A DNA stretch of 64,000 nucleotides from Annona cherimola (GCA_030490835.1 CM059975.1:51203174-51267173), one strand, 5' to 3'; shown: positions 18,278-30,970, counted from the stretch's first letter. A program made the numbers and translations. Notes: generated by a model from the sequence alone, not told the origin.

Positions 18278-18529
18278 TAGGTAGACGAATTCCTTGCTGA
18301 CCTGAGGAGCTTGGACGCTGCGAGTGCCTTGAACGCTGGTAAGTTGTTCAAGATTTGTCCTGCGCCCGACGTATCGCTTGGCTGGCGGAGAACATGGCGA
18401 ATCCAGACCCTTCTCGTTGAAAAAAAGCAGCGGCTGGCGCGCTCCTCCGGTCTGCGTTTCAAGCAGATAGCGAACTGAATATCGAATGCAAGAGGAGGAA
18501 GACGGTTGCTTACATCCAACTAGGTGCGC

Positions 18530-18790
18530 GCGGAACTATGCATGTTGAACTAGTTCCGCGGAAGCAAGTATCGTGGGGACATGCGACTAACAGGCGCCAG
18601 CTCAGGGTTCCGCGAAAACATAAGTTCCGCGTGAATGCAGTTTCGCGGCAACGAAGTTCCGCGGGAAAAGCGGATCCGCGCAAGTGTAGCTTGGCGCCCA
18701 AGCAAACGAAGTTCCGTAGGAACGTGAGTTTCGCGTAGAGGTAGTTTCGCGGAATGAAGTTCCGCGGGAACGACAGTAGCCGCGGAACTC
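18530..18790 (+). promoter_or_regulatory. GTTCCGCGGAA palindrome array, 3' LTR copy
   Basis: Counterpart of 1014-1275 with a few altered motifs, for example GTTTCGCGGAA at about 18744. It lies just upstream of the TATA box. Confidence 0.55.
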
Positions 18791-18811
18791 GCACCAAGCC
18801 GGCCAAAAGCC

Positions 18812-18819
18812 TATAAATA
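18812..18819 (+). promoter_or_regulatory. TATA box of the 3' LTR
   Basis: TATAAATA in the context GCCTATAAATACCC, at the same position as in the 5' LTR. Confidence 0.7.
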
Positions 18820-19082
18820 CCCACTTGAAGCTTCTCATTTGGAGACAACGAAAACGGCGAGAAACGAGGAGGAGGAGAGAACTTTGAGCTCTTCCGCGCT
18901 CAAAGAAGAGAATGTGAGTTCTCCAGATTTTTCTTTTTCTTTTAGTTAAAAAAAAATAATAAAAAAAGGGAGAGAAGGAAGACGGGGAAAGGGAGCTCTC
19001 CCGCGCTCAAAGAAGAGAGAACGTGAGTTCTCCAGATATTTTTTTTCTTTTAGTTAAAAAAAAAGAGGAGAGTTTCTTTCTT

Positions 19083-19800
19083 ATATTATATATATATATA
19101 TCTATATATACGTATATATTATTTTCAAAAACTACTTTTCCCAACGTGGATACTCCCCGACTGGCGGGTTGAATTGACACACGGGTTAAGTATATTTTCT
19201 CTTTTAAAAATAAAATAAAAATATATGTGTATATTATATATATATATATCTATATATACATATATATATTATTTTCAAAAACTACTTTTCCCAACGTGGA
19301 TACTCCCCGACTGGCGGGTTGAATTGACACACGGGTTAAGTATATTTTCTCTTTTAAAAATAAAATAAAAATATATATGTGTATATTATATATATATATC
19401 TATATATACATATATATATTATTTTCAAAAACTACTTTTCCCAATGTGGATACTCCCCGACTGGCGGGTTGAATTGACACACGGGTTAAGTATATTTTCT
19501 CTTTTAAAAATAAAATAAAAATATATATGTGTATATTATATATATATATCTATATATACATATATATTATTTTCAAAAACTACTTTTCCCAACGTGGATA
19601 CTCCCCGACTGGCGGGTTGAATTGACACACGGGTTAAGTATATTTTCTCTTTTAAAAATAAAATAAAAATATATATGTGTATATTATATATATATATCTA
19701 TATATACATATATATTATTTTCAAAAAACTACTTTTCCCAACTTGGATACTTCCCGACTGGCGGGTTGAATCGACACACGGGTTAAGTATATTTTCTCCT
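19083..19800 (+). repeat. 149-bp tandem array, five units
   Basis: The CCAACGTGG-type core begins at 19141, 19291, 19441, 19589 and 19738, giving spacings of 148-150 bp. The last unit is the most diverged (CCAACTTGG). The 5' LTR has three units. Confidence 0.85.
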
Positions 19801-20215
19801 TCAGAAATAAAAATAAATATATTAGTATTTTCTATATAAAAATATATCAAAATATACATATATATTCAAAGGCGTCCAAAAATTGAGATTTTGATTTCTA
19901 AGATTATATAAATACCCCGCGGGCCTCCAAAAAAATGAATATTTTATCCCGCGGGCCTTCAAAAAAAAATATATATGTATTTGCCCCACGGGCTGCAAAA
20001 ATATATATATATATTTTTAGACTTTCAAAAATATATATATTATAAAAAAAGAATTTTCATATACTTTTGCCTGAGTAGATACTCCTCAAACAGTGGGTTA
20101 AGTTGATACGCAGGGCTAAGTACCTTTCTATTATATATATACATATATATATATATATATCAAAGAAAAAAAAAATTACCTCTTCGCTCAATCCGAGCCT
20201 TAATGTCCAAGCAAG

Positions 20216-20865
20216 CCCTCCTAGGCCCAAAACCCTCCAAAAAGCCCGAGATGGCCCAAAACTCTCCGAAAAGCCTAAGATGGCCCAAAACTATCCAAAA
20301 AGCCCAAGCTGACCCAAAAATCTCCAAAAAGCCCGAGATGACTTGAAAATTTTCCAAAAAGCCCAAGATGGCTCGAAACTCTCCAAAAAGCCCAAGATGG
20401 CCCAAAACTATCCAAAAAGCCCAAGATGGCCCAAAAATCTCCAAAAAGCCTGAGATAGCTTAAAATCCTCAAAAAAAACCAAAGAAGGCCCAAAACTCTT
20501 CAAAAAACCTGAGATAGCTTAAAACCCTCCAAAAAGCCCAAGATGGCTCGAAACTTTCCAAAAAGCCCAAGATGGCCCAAAACTCTCCAAAAAGCCCAAG
20601 ATGACCCAAAACTTTTCAAAAAAAGCCCAAGGTGGCCCAAAACGCTCCAAAAAGCCCAAGATGGCTCAAAACTTTCCAAAAAGCCCAGGATGGCCTAAAA
20701 CTCTCCAAAAAGCCTTAATAGACCCAAAACTCTCCAAAAAGCCCAAGATGGCTCAAAACTCTCCAAAAAGCCCAAGATGGCTCAAAAACTCTCCAAAAAG
20801 CCCAATGTGGCCCAAAATCTCCAAAAAGCCCAAGATGGCCCAAACTCTTTTCAACAAGCCCAGTT
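20216..20865 (+). repeat. 29-bp minisatellite in the 3' LTR
   Basis: About 22 units of the same CCAAAAAGCCCAAGATGGCC-type repeat as at 2880-3470. Some units present here are absent there, so the array has changed since integration or during reverse transcription. Confidence 0.85.
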
Positions 20866-21152
20866 GGGCCCAAACCTTTTTAATTGGTCAAAAATGACCC
20901 AAACATACTTTTTAAATTCGGTTGAATCCATTTCTTGGTAAAACCACCCAATTGTTCAATCCAGAGGCTGAATGCGGGAGACGCTGGTTTCTTGTACAAG
21001 TACAGAAGCTGAAAGCGGGACACGCTGGTCTGCTGTGTAAATCCAGAAGCTAAGAGCGCACTTAGTTTGCTGTGTAGGGTCACTAGTGTAGCCGACGGGC
21101 CCCTCACTAGTTCCCAAACCGAGTCATCACTGGTCGACGGGCTAAGCGTAAA

Positions 21153-21327
21153 CTCACATTTAAGACATGGCGCGTGGTGTCATGTACCTCACATTTAAGT
21201 CATGGCGCGTGGCGTCATGTACCTCATATTTAATTCATGGCGCGCGGCGTTATGTACTTCATATTTAAGATATGGCGCGTGGCGTCATATACCTCACATT
21301 TGAGTCACGGCGCGGGGCGAAGTGTAC
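21153..21327 (+). repeat. 35-bp tandem repeat, 3' LTR copy
   Basis: Five units, nearly identical to 3754-3928 (one TAATTCATGG variant). Confidence 0.85.
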
Positions 21328-21658
21328 TCATTTATCTTTATATTTTTATTAGACACGATTTTTCGTGCACTTGTAAAGACGTAGAAGGATCTTCTACGCA
21401 CTTCATTATTATTAAGCATTTTTTTATGGATCATTGTATTCAGCTCTTTTAATCAAGGGTTTTCTCGTTAGAGATGTAAAATCAGAATGTGGAACACAAT
21501 GCAAAACATTTCTGTGATGTACTTTTCGGACTCGGTTAAAGAAATTGGATGCTTTAAAATTTTGCTGGGAAATTAATTAAACATTTATTTCCAAAGCCGC
21601 AGGAAAACAATTTTATCTTTAACCAAGTTATGCCATGATTTTTAACGAGGCCGGAACA

Positions 21659-22028
21659 CTTGCTGAAAACCCAAAGTCGACTCCAGCCTGCGACTTGGGC
21701 GAAGTCACACACGAAGTCGACTCCATCTGCGACTTGGGTCGCAACGTTCGAAAAATTTGAACGTTGGAGCATTTAATAAGAGCCACCAACTCTCTAACGT
21801 TCAAATCTCTTCTTCCATTATATATAGACACTCAAGTGAACATGAAAGAATATAGAAAAGAGAAGAAATAGAAGATACTAAGTTCTAAATTCCAGTTTCT
21901 CCTAGCCTTGAGTGACATATACATGTTTTCAAGGAAGAACGAGCTTCAACTTGCTATATACTCCAACGCTGATCAAATTGTCGCTTCTATGAGTTCTTCC
22001 TCGAGATGACCTTCCAGCAGGTCTCCAA
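21659..22028 (+). mobile_element. Truncated copia LTR fragment, sense orientation
   Basis: Contains the AAGTCGACTCC/TGCGACTTGG repeats, then CGTTCGAAAAATTTGAACGT, a TATA-like TTATATATAGACACTC and a CTTCTATGAGTTCTTCC leader. The same order, reverse-complemented, is seen in the copia LTRs at 50030-51781 and 54343-56012. Both ends are missing. It adjoins the 3' end of the Tat-like element on the left and a gag fragment on the right. Confidence 0.65.
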
Positions 22029-22405
22029 AGTCAAAAGTGATTGAGTTCGAGCAATTATGTCAGGGCGAGATGACTGTTATGGAATATGCTAGAAAATTTA
22101 ATGCCCTGGTAAGATTTGTTCCATGGATAGCGAATGTGCCTGAAAATAAGGCACAAAGGTTTCAGCAAGGGTTGAAGCCGTGTTTAAGAGAAGGCCTTGC
22201 ACCTCATTTGATTAGAGATTATGCCTCAAGCATAGAAAGTGCAAGAGCCTTAGAATTAGAAACATTAAGAACCCAAGAAGAACAAGAGCAGTTTACATTT
22301 GACACCCAGGAGTATGATATGGGAAAAGAAAGAAGCAAGAAGATAGTAACAAGAATAATGAAGTCAAACTCCATCTCAGTAGGTGCTGTAATGTGTAGAA
22401 ATTGT
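22029..22405 (+). pseudogene. Chromovirus gag fragment, cut by an LTR
   Basis: Reads EFEQLCQGEMTVMEYARKF, NALVRFVPWI and AQRFQQGLKPCLREGLAP, closely matching the gag at 28453-28692 of the neighbouring element but without its stop after the RALE..LRT segment. A frameshift occurs after DMGKERSKK. The fragment stops where the LTR at 22406 begins, so the downstream element inserted into an older relative. Confidence 0.8.
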
Positions 22406-25400
22406 TGTGAAACCCTAACCCATGTAGAACCCATATGTATGCATTAATCATGTATATCTGAATTATTGAATTATGAATGATTTATGTGATTTTGCTAATT
22501 TTGCAATTAGGATTAAGGATTAGCAATAATGATGTGATTGATCATTTTGAGCTAAAATGAGACAATAAAATTAGAGTAAATTATTGTTGATTTAAATATG
22601 CAAATACATCATGGATAATCATTTTCCATTATCTAATATGAATTATGGGAATTTATATGATAATTGATAAGTTTAATGGAAAAAAACACTAGAAAATTCA
22701 TAACTAAACACCTGTAAGGCGGATTCAAGTGAAATTTGAAATGAAAATTAATGATATTGGGCTTGGTATTATGTAATTATTGGGTTATGAAAATTCTTGA
22801 TGAAATGAGTGTTATGATTTATTGATCATATCTCAATTTCAACCGTTAACTTTAAACGGCTATAACGGGAGCTAGGAAAATCGGATTGAGATGAAATTTG
22901 AAATGGTTGAATGAAATTATGAGATGTTTATTTTGGATGGCCTAGATTAAGTATAAAATATTGGAAAAATACCTGCATTGAAAAAGGTGAGCATGGTTGA
23001 CTAATGCAGCCCATTAATGCAAAAATACATAAATTATCCAGCCATTAAATGTTTATCATAATGGAAGCTATGAGTGCTCAAGTGAGCATAGGCAATGTGG
23101 CACAAGGGGACGTCCAAGGGATTGCTATGTTGCTTCTTTTTGAATTTTTGAATTTTTAAAATATGTGTATATGTAGCTGAGGTGCAAGGACATAAAGATA
23201 GGCATTCAATCATGTCAATATCTAGGAATAAAAATTATAAAATATAGCTGAAAAGGAGAGTGAAAAAGTGGACAGCATATAGGGCAATTAACATGCAGAA
23301 ATATGGGTGGTTTGCTGCCATTTTGATAATTTTTTAACACCAAATTAATATATAAATTAAAGGAAAATTAAGTATATGTTTTACCCTCAAATGGGAATTA
23401 TTAAAAAAAATAAAAAAAAATTGCTGGAAAAATGGACAGAAAATGATGTGCTAGCTGGACAGCTTGGACGGCCATGGATTAAGGTAATTTCTGGATTTTT
23501 GAAAATGGTAAAAACCCACTTTTACTTAGCTAGGAAGTTGGCAACGCATGAAGGTGATAAGGGAGCATTTAAATGATGTGGAAAATGCAGGAAATGTGGG
23601 GCCCACAGCTAGAAAAAAATCCAGCTTATAAAATCCTTGCAGGTCCACGTGAGTTGAGATTTGGAAAGTTGGAAAAGTGTTGGACTTTTCACCCCAAAGC
23701 AACAATAGCAATTCACGTCCCTTTTGGCCAGCAAGAGAAGGAAGAAAAGCAAGAAAAAAAAGAAGTGAATTTGAGGAGGAAATCATCTCCAAGTGTTAGG
23801 GTTTGAGTTAGCACTAAACCAAGTAAGTATACGTGTTGTTTGAGTTGGTTATTTTGAGTTTTTAAACTCCAAAATGGGAATATGAAAGGGATGCTTAAAG
23901 AATCCTTAAAATGATGATTTAACATACCTTTGATTGAATATGGAATGGGTGTTAGATTATATGCATGAATTTTCATGATTTAGATGATGGAAATGAAGTT
24001 TGCAATGATATATGAGTTGAAAACTCAAGTTGATAAACCCTAAATCTCCATGACAAGTTGCAGTTTTGATTTGATGATGAGATTAGGTTATGAATCATGT
24101 ATTAATGCAAAACATATGTTGGTTTGTGCTTAAATGATGAATTTTAGAAAATATGGAATGCAAAGTGGTAAGTATGACCCGATTTATTCGTTTCTATGCT
24201 AAAAATGCTATGGAAATAGGTTTGCATGTTTTGTGAATGATAGGTAGGGTAAAATACCCTAGGGTTAATTTATTATTGATGCTCAAAAGGATTTGGGAAA
24301 ATAAACTCAAATCTGATTTTTTATGGGTTTATGAAACGATAGCTAAACGGAGTGGAAACGGGACCGAAACGGGCAAGTAACTTGATGTTTTGAGATAAAC
24401 TTGTTTATGAATGTTAAAAATGTATTAATGACCTAAATATGGATTAGGAAAAACGGAATTATTGCTGAAAATTCGGATTTATTAAACTGCTTAGGGTTAT
24501 GTGTCAAAAGACACGTTAAATGGGTGAAAAACGGGTTCCAAACTTATTGTTTTGGAAACCTATGGTGAGTGGATTTAAATCCCATAAAAATACCCTAAAT
24601 GCAGTGATAATTAAGGGTAATTAACACGCTGAAATATGGATTAAATTTCTGATTTAGCAAATTTTATGAAATATATTATGTATGTGTTGCCAAATGCGCA
24701 TATGTGAATGGATAAATGTGTATTAGTGATGAATGACTTGTGAAAAGTGATTTTATGCAAAAATGCATGAAAATATGATATATTTCATGATTATACATCT
24801 GTTTAGAGTGTATAATTATTTATTTCAAATTTTGAAATTTATTTATGAAGCATGAAGTGATGATGTGTGCATAAGTGGAACCCTGATGCGTGTATTTTGG
24901 AAAAGGATTGATAAATGGAAAATTGAGGTTAATAAACCTAAAAATGATAATTATTGAATGAATTTTATGTGGATGAATGGATACCTTATTTATGGGGTTA
25001 TATATGTTATGTTATATGTTAGCCGTTGAAATGTGTAAAAATGTGCTATTTATGTCTAATGACTTGAGAAGTCAACTAAATGATTTATGGGAAATGAAAT
25101 GGGTTGGAACACTAAATGAAATATGAGAAAAGAAAATATATGAAAAAAAATATATTATTCTCATGTAGGCAAAGGCAAAAAAAAAACCGGAATTGGAAAG
25201 CTAAGAGACACAGGTAAGCAAGCAAATTTTCTAAATGAATTTTGGTTTTCTAAATTGTTTACATAAATGCAATTTTTGCTCTAACTTGTTTGATGAAATT
25301 GTGAAAATTATTTCTAATATGTTTAAGGATGGTCATCCCTTAGCAAAATGGTGTTGAAATGATGTTTTTACTTCAAATGTGATATTATGAAATTTCCTTT

Positions 25401-26303
25401 GATAAATGTTATAGAAAAATGATGTGATTCTATGTTTTTGATTGAAAAATCATGCTAGCATGTTAAAGATAGATTTATAAAAAAGTTCATGTGCACAGGG
25501 TACTAGGTCCACTTGAAGTGTATAAGCAGACTAATTGTCCCTCCTTGGTGTGGCCAAGTCGCTTAAAATAGGCTCAAGGCCGGTGGCGTCCTCTTTGAAA
25601 TGGGAGTTAACATGGACGGATGGTCGCCTGGCTAGGCTCCATCCTAAGGGAATTATGATGATTATGTTCATATTTTCATATGGCATTATGCATATTGTAC
25701 TCGTGATGGGTACAAGATTTCATGTTTTCAAGATATACCTTTAGACAAGGTATAAATTGCTTTCCAATATCATTTTTAAATGTAAAATGTTGCTGAAATG
25801 ATTTGCCTGTAAAATACAAATAGCTTGCTTATTGAGTTTCAACTCACGATTTTATTTTCCAAACCCAAAAGATAGGTAAAGGACAGGAAATGGCGAAGAA
25901 GCAAGTTCCAGCTTGAGGATGCAATGGAAAAACTTTAGAATTTTTATATTATGAAGAAAATCCATGTTGAATAGATGTAAACTATGTGTATGTTTTATAT
26001 TGATGACTGTGATTTATACATGCATTGACATCTGATTTAGGCAAAAGCTGAAATGTTACTTGAACATCATGTTGTGTATATGTGTTGAATGGATTGAAAT
26101 GACTTAGTTATGCATGAGTTGGAAATGATTTAGACATGATTGAGATGGAAATATGAGAAATTAAATTCTTATGAGGAAATATTAAAGCGGATAAACACCG
26201 TTAAAACCAGTCATGTGATAGGGCAACAATCCTGATCACGTTTACCAATCAATACGATCCCAAGGTAAGGCTCAGAATGTGACACTCGGTTCGGGGCGCC
26301 ACA
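22406..26303 (+). repeat. 5' LTR of the chromovirus element (subfamily A)
   Basis: Starts TGTGAAACCC inside an older gag and ends GGGGCGCCACA immediately before a PBS; 3,898 bp, typical of long Tekay/Del LTRs. Its reverse complement is recognisable in 36140-38582, 56018-58220 and 62601-64000. It is AT-rich without genes; short open frames inside are not supported. Confidence 0.78.
23627..23633 (+). promoter_or_regulatory. Putative TATA box of the subfamily A LTR
   Basis: TATAAAA in the context CCAGCTTATAAAATCC, about 1.2 kb into the LTR. It is followed downstream by the transcript-like region that ends with the GAGTTTCAACTCACG motif near 25836. Confidence 0.45.
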
Positions 26304-26308
26304 GAGCT

Positions 26309-26320
26309 TGGTATCAGAGC
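26309..26320 (+). other. Primer-binding site for tRNA-Met
   Basis: TGGTATCAGAGC, complementary to the 3' end of plant initiator tRNA-Met, five bases after the LTR end (GAGCT spacer). This fixes the LTR boundary at 26303. Confidence 0.9.
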
Positions 26321-26519
26321 ATGGATTGGTAAATAGGCGTGGAAATTTTCTAAGTATGGAAAATTTGAAGGAATATGATGAGATATGCATGATTACACAT
26401 GATTAGGTGATAAATTAGACATGATTATATGATGATTAGGAATGATTATAATATGATGGAATGCATGTTATATGATGATAAATTATGTTGCAATGCAATT
26501 TGATTGCTATGTTGTACAT

Positions 26520-27306
26520 ATGGCAGATAGAGGTAAGCAGATGATGAGTGTGGAGGAGTTGAAAAAGGAGGAGAGGAGACAACAAAGGGAAGAGAATATA
26601 CACAGGTGGTGGGAATCTAAGCACAATACTGCACCGTTCCCGGCAGTTCCCCCAGGATTTTCACCTATATGCACTCATGATCACACTCAGGAAAGCTACC
26701 ATGTCCCCTCAGGTCAACACGGACAAGATCTAGGAGAGCCCTCCAGTCATAAACCTAGGGCACGAGTTCTACTAGGAACATACCTCGAAATTCACCGGTC
26801 TCCCCGTGTTCCAACTGACAGAGTAGATCCGCAAGATCTCCAAGACTTTTGGGAAAAGACTCAAGCACCCATACCCCCCGATGCTGGCCCATGGTACAGG
26901 TTTGTGGATGGTTGCGTTTAGTTATGCTATGGAGCACCTTGGGATTGACTCCATCAGCGAGAAATAGACATGGCCCACTATATCGAGAGGCGTCGTTCTG
27001 AGGGAGTCATCGAAATACCTGCACCTCCTAAACCTGATGATACATAATGGAGAACAAAGGTGAAATTGTTCGATTGGTCGAGGTCAATGATGATGACGAT
27101 CCGATGGAATTCCTCGAGCCCTTCGAGGGAGAGGAAGAGGAGGAAGTAGAGGAGGAGATAGTGGAGTTTGTAGGGGAGAATGAGGACGATGATAATGATA
27201 GTGAAGAGGATGAGGTCCAGGCATGGTCCAACACTAGCACACTCATGGAGGCACCCTCACAAGTTCCATGTAGACGTAGATGTCTAAGGAGAGGTCTAGG
27301 AGGATG
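26520..27306 (+). CDS. Leader ORF of unknown function between PBS and gag
   Basis: From ATGGCAGATAGAGG the frame reads MADRGKQMMSVEELKKEE, RRWW-like IHRWWESKHNTAPFP and PVPPGFSP-like AVPPGFSPICTHDHTQ, up to a stop at 26921. Further frames carry MAHYIERRRSEGVIEIPAP and then VEVNDDDDPMEFLEPFEG with a long Glu/Asp-rich tail to 27306. Two shifts separate the parts, so an original protein of about 260 residues with an acidic C-terminus seems likely. I know no such protein in standard Tekay-type elements and assign no function. It could also be a captured host fragment. Confidence 0.45.
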
Positions 27307-27740
27307 AGGAACTTTCTTGTTTCTTATTTTGTTTTTAAGTTGTGTATATATAAGTGTGGTTTGATGACAATGTGGCTTTAGTTATGGTTGCCAAGATAGA
27401 CTGACATGTATATAAGTGTGAAAGGTGTGTGCTATGCTACATGTGTACATAAGTGTGATTTACTTTTACATGCACTAACTATGAATGGGATGATGTGAAT
27501 ATGATGAATGTGAATGAATATGTTGATATACTGAATTCCAGATGCTTTACATATATGTATGAATGGACGAGCATGAGCTGAATGATGTGATATGATTGTG
27601 AATGAATGAATTGGTTATGACCATGTGATAATGAAATGCGTATGCAATGATTTAACGATGATTGAAAATGAAATGCGTATATAATGATTTAATGTTAATC
27701 GAAAATGAAAAGTTTGCTGTTATATACGCGGATTAACACA
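27307..27740 (+). other. Non-coding leader before gag
   Basis: TG- and GATG-rich AT-biased sequence with several ATGAATG-like short repeats. I see no gene or RNA structure that I can support. Confidence 0.4.
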
Positions 27741-29036
27741 ATGGTGGAAACAAGAGCAGAATTAAGGAAAAATAAAGGAAAAGAGGCAGCGACAGAGCTT
27801 CCAAGCCAACATGAAGTTGGTGAATCTAGCCGACCTAAAAGAGGAAGGCTTGTAACACAAGGATCGAATCAAAGGAATCAACAGAGAAGGAATAATGAAA
27901 GCCCTGAATGGAATGTGGAAGAGGAAACTGAGTCGAGACAGAATAGACTCATAGAAGAAAGAGTGGCTGCAACAGTGAAGGAGGCAATGCAGCAGGCCAC
28001 TAGAGATTGGGCAGCGCAGACTGCCGACATTATACAGGGATTATGAGAAAGAACCCAACAAGCTCAGTTGGGTAGTATAGAGACAGAAGGACCTACTCCG
28101 ATTGCGGACCCCATTGTTACACCGGCACCTCTAAGGGATGAAAATCAGCTAATGGAAGCTGATAGAAGAGCCATTAACGCCTTTCTAGCGCAACGACCCC
28201 CAAAATTTTTTCGGAGAACCCGACCCGGTTCAAGCAAAGCAGTAGATGACAGAGATTAAGAAATTGTTTAGGATATCTCCATGCAACGACCGTCAGAAAG
28301 TACTGTGTGCCACTCATTTGTTAGCAAAGGATGCACACGAATGGTGGGAGACGATGTTAATCACAATGCCACGACCTGAAGAAGTGTCTTGGCAAACTTT
28401 TGTGGAAGAGTTTAACAAAGAATACCTCCCGGTTGGATTGTAGAGTCAAAAGGTGATAGAATTTGAAAAGTTGTATCAAGGGAGGATGACGGTCATTGAG
28501 TATGCTACAAAATTCAACGCTCTGGTCAGATATGTGTCATGGATTGTAAATGCGCCAGGAAACAAGGCACAAAGATTCCAACAAGGGTTGAGGCCATATC
28601 TGCGAGAAAGCCTTGCACCTTTACTAATAAAGAATTATGCTTCAAGCCTTGAGAGAGCAAGGGCTTTGGAAATTGAAGCCTTGAGAACCTAAGAATTAAG
28701 ATTGGGATCAAGGGCGTTCAGTACGGGTCCCAAGGAATTGGAAATTGGGAAAGAGAAAGATAGAAAAGGCAATGTAAGGAAGGGAAAAGGAATTCCAAAG
28801 AAGAAAAGCTCGCCATTGTGTAGGAAGTGTCAAAAGTGACATACAGGCGAATGTTTAAAGGGCTTGAACCGGTGTTACAAATGCGGATAGACGGGTCACA
28901 TCGCCAAGGAGTGCAGGCCAGGAGAAGCAAAGGTGGTCAAGTGTTATATATGCGATCAAGTGTGTCACATAGCCCTGAGCTGCCCAAACAAGGCGCAATC
29001 ATCTCAAGGACGTGGAAGACCTGCTTAGCTTAAGAT
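27741..29036 (+). pseudogene. gag: Chromovirus gag, broken
   Basis: Starts MVETRAELRKNKGKEAAT. The capsid part has DRRAINAFLAQRPPKFF, then (after a one-base insertion in a T-run near 28210) EWWETMLITMPRPEEVSW, FNKEYLPVGL and NALVRYVSWI. The nucleocapsid has zinc knuckle remnants CRKCQK, CYKCG..GHIAKEC and CYICDQVCHIALSC. Stops include TGA at 28044, TAG in the expected AKQWM, TAG at 28441 and a TAG within CYKCG*TGH; most are explained by C-to-T change on one strand or the other. Confidence 0.85.
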
Positions 29037-29127
29037 ACCCGGAGCAACCAGTAAGCAGGGAACTTCTACGAACCCGGTGCACATGCATGCCCTGACCTGG
29101 ACATAATCTCAAGAACAAGAGGAAAAG

Positions 29128-29600
29128 GTGGTCATAGGTACGGTTTATATTCTAGGAAATTTAGTGGTAGCTTTGTTTGATTCTAGAGCCACTCATTCAT
29201 TCATTGCATGCCAATACGTGACCACCCATGCACTGCCGGTAGAAGAGACCAATCAGGTTATACATGTAGAATCTCCAGTCTATAGGTTAGCAAGTACTAG
29301 CCTAGTATGCAAAGCCTGCCCAATTAGGATAGGATCATTGCTTCTAGAAGCTAATCGGATCCTATTACCTATGATTGAATTTGACGTGATATTGGGTATG
29401 GATTGGCTAAGTCAATGGGGAGCGACCATAGACTGTAAGAATAAGAAAGTGCAATTTGAAGCAACTCCAGGAAAGGAGATTGTCATTGGAAAATTGAGAC
29501 AACCTGACAGTTCAAGTATATTGATATCATCTATGAAAGCTGTCAGGCCGATCCGACAAAAGTACCAAGCCTACTTGGTGTCTGTGAATGTAGAGAAAGG
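29128..29600 (+). pseudogene. Chromovirus aspartic protease with altered active site
   Basis: The active-site loop is [13 protein letters not shown], where the family has DSGATHSFI: the invariant Gly codon is AGA (Arg) at 29185-29187, which should inactivate the enzyme. The rest, including [18 protein letters not shown], is well preserved and in frame with RT. Confidence 0.85.
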
Positions 29601-30567
29601 CATGGAGGTAGAAATCAATCAAATACCTGTGGTTAAAGAATTTCCTGATGTATTTCCAAAGGAATTAACCACATTGCCTCCACAAAGGGAAATGGATATG
29701 ACAATTGATGTGATGACGGGTACAGCCTCAATTTCTAAAACTCCTTATAGAATGACGCCAGCTGAAATGAATGAACTTGGGGCACAAATACAGGAGCTGT
29801 TGGACAAGGGTTTCATTAGACCAAGTGTGTCCCCTTGGGGAGCTCCAGTATTATTTGTAAGGAAAAAGGATGGAAGCTTGAGGCTATGTATTGATTACCG
29901 GGAGTTAAATAAGGTTACCATAAAGAATAAATATCCATTGCCCAGGATCGACGATTTATTCGATCAATTGCAAGGAGCCACGACTTTTTCCAAGATTGAT
30001 TTACAGTCAGGGTATCATCAATTGAGAATAAGTCTGGCCGATACTCATAAAACGGCATTTCGAACCAGGTATGGACATTATGAGTTTCTGATAATGCCTT
30101 TCGGACTTATTAATGCCCCTGCTGTATTCATGGATATGATGAGTAGGATTTTTTGAGACTATCTGGATCAATTTGTGGTTGTATTTATCGATGATGTCCT
30201 GATTTACTCTAAAACAGAGAAAGAACATGAAGACTACTTGCGAAGGGTTTTAGAAAGGTTGAGGAAAGAAAAATTGTATGCCAAATTGAAGAAATGCGAG
30301 TTTTGGCTGAAACAAATAGGATTTCTCGGGCATATAATATCTGAAAAGGGTATTCAAGTTGACCATCAAAAGATTGAGGCGGTATTGAAATGGCGAAGGC
30401 CGACGACCATTACGGAAATTCAAAGTTTTCTAGGGTTGGCTGGCTATTATAGAAGGTTTGTTGAAGGGTTTTCACAATTGTCAGCCCCGTTAACCAAGTT
30501 AACTCGTAAAGGAGTCAGGTATGTATGGTCTGAGGAATGCGAGCACAGTTTCCAAAAATTGAAATAG
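29601..30567 (+). pseudogene. pol: Chromovirus reverse transcriptase
   Basis: Clear RT motifs: [86 protein letters not shown], the catalytic FIDD at 30184-30195, and [20 protein letters not shown] at 30154-30156 breaks it between MMSRIF and DYLDQFV, and a TAG at 30565-30567 ends the segment. Confidence 0.9.
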
Positions 30568-30970
30568 AGATTGGTGGAAGCACCCATCCTAACCCTACTC
30601 GAAGGAAATGAAGGGTTTGTAGTTTATAGCGATGCGTCAAGAAAAGGATTGGGGTGTGTTTTGATGCAAAAGGGTAAAGTGATAGCCTATGCATCGCGAT
30701 AGTTAAAGCCCAATGAGGTAAGCTACCCCACACATGATTTAGAGTTAGCAGCTGTGGTATTTGCCTTGAAAATATGGAGACATTACCTGTATGGTGCAAA
30801 ATGTGAGATTTACACTGACACAAGAGCCTTAAATACATCTTTACTTAGAAAGAATTGAATATGAGACAAAGGAGATGGCTCAAATTATTAAAGGACTATG
30901 ATTTGGAAATTCTATACCATCCAGGTAAGGCAAATGTGGTAGCTGATGCATTGAGCAGAAATGTCAGCTT
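30568..30970 (+). pseudogene. Chromovirus RNase H
   Basis: After the TAG: VVYSDASRKGLGCVLMQ, VIAYASR, a TAG where Gln is usual, then [29 protein letters not shown] and [15 protein letters not shown]. Catalytic Asp/Glu positions are visible. A TGA after LLRKN is another break (QKELNMRQ is the usual context). Confidence 0.85.

Larger units (their letters stand above)
1..21658 (+). mobile_element. Giant Tat-like Ty3/gypsy LTR retrotransposon carrying host gene fragments
   Basis: Two long direct repeats (1-4259 and 17517-21658) flank ORF1, gag, protease, RT, RNase H, a second RNase H and integrase, in the Ty3/gypsy order. The extra RNase H after the classical one is a recognised hallmark of the plant Tat clade (Ogre, Retand and relatives), as are an ORF ahead of gag and very large size. 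The element is at least 21.6 kb; its left end lies outside the window, so the target-site duplication cannot be checked. By eye I count about 20 differences in the first 1,000 bases of the two LTRs, so it is not very old, yet pol has many nonsense codons. The 3.8 kb between integrase and the 3' LTR is filled with captured host gene fragments. Confidence 0.85.
17517..21658 (+). repeat. 3' LTR of the Tat-like element
   Basis: Matches 1-4259 end to end, except for five rather than three 149-bp units, absence of the MITE, a rearranged 29-bp array and scattered substitutions. It ends GGAACA at 21658. The start is at or before 17517. If a 5-bp TSD exists, its right copy would be CTTGC at 21659-21663; the left copy is outside the window. 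Confidence 0.85.

Noticed and set aside
27047..27306. Acidic Glu/Asp-rich frame as an independent host gene
   Set aside because: It sits between the PBS and gag of the same element and appears to be the frameshifted end of the leader ORF; low-complexity composition gives no family.
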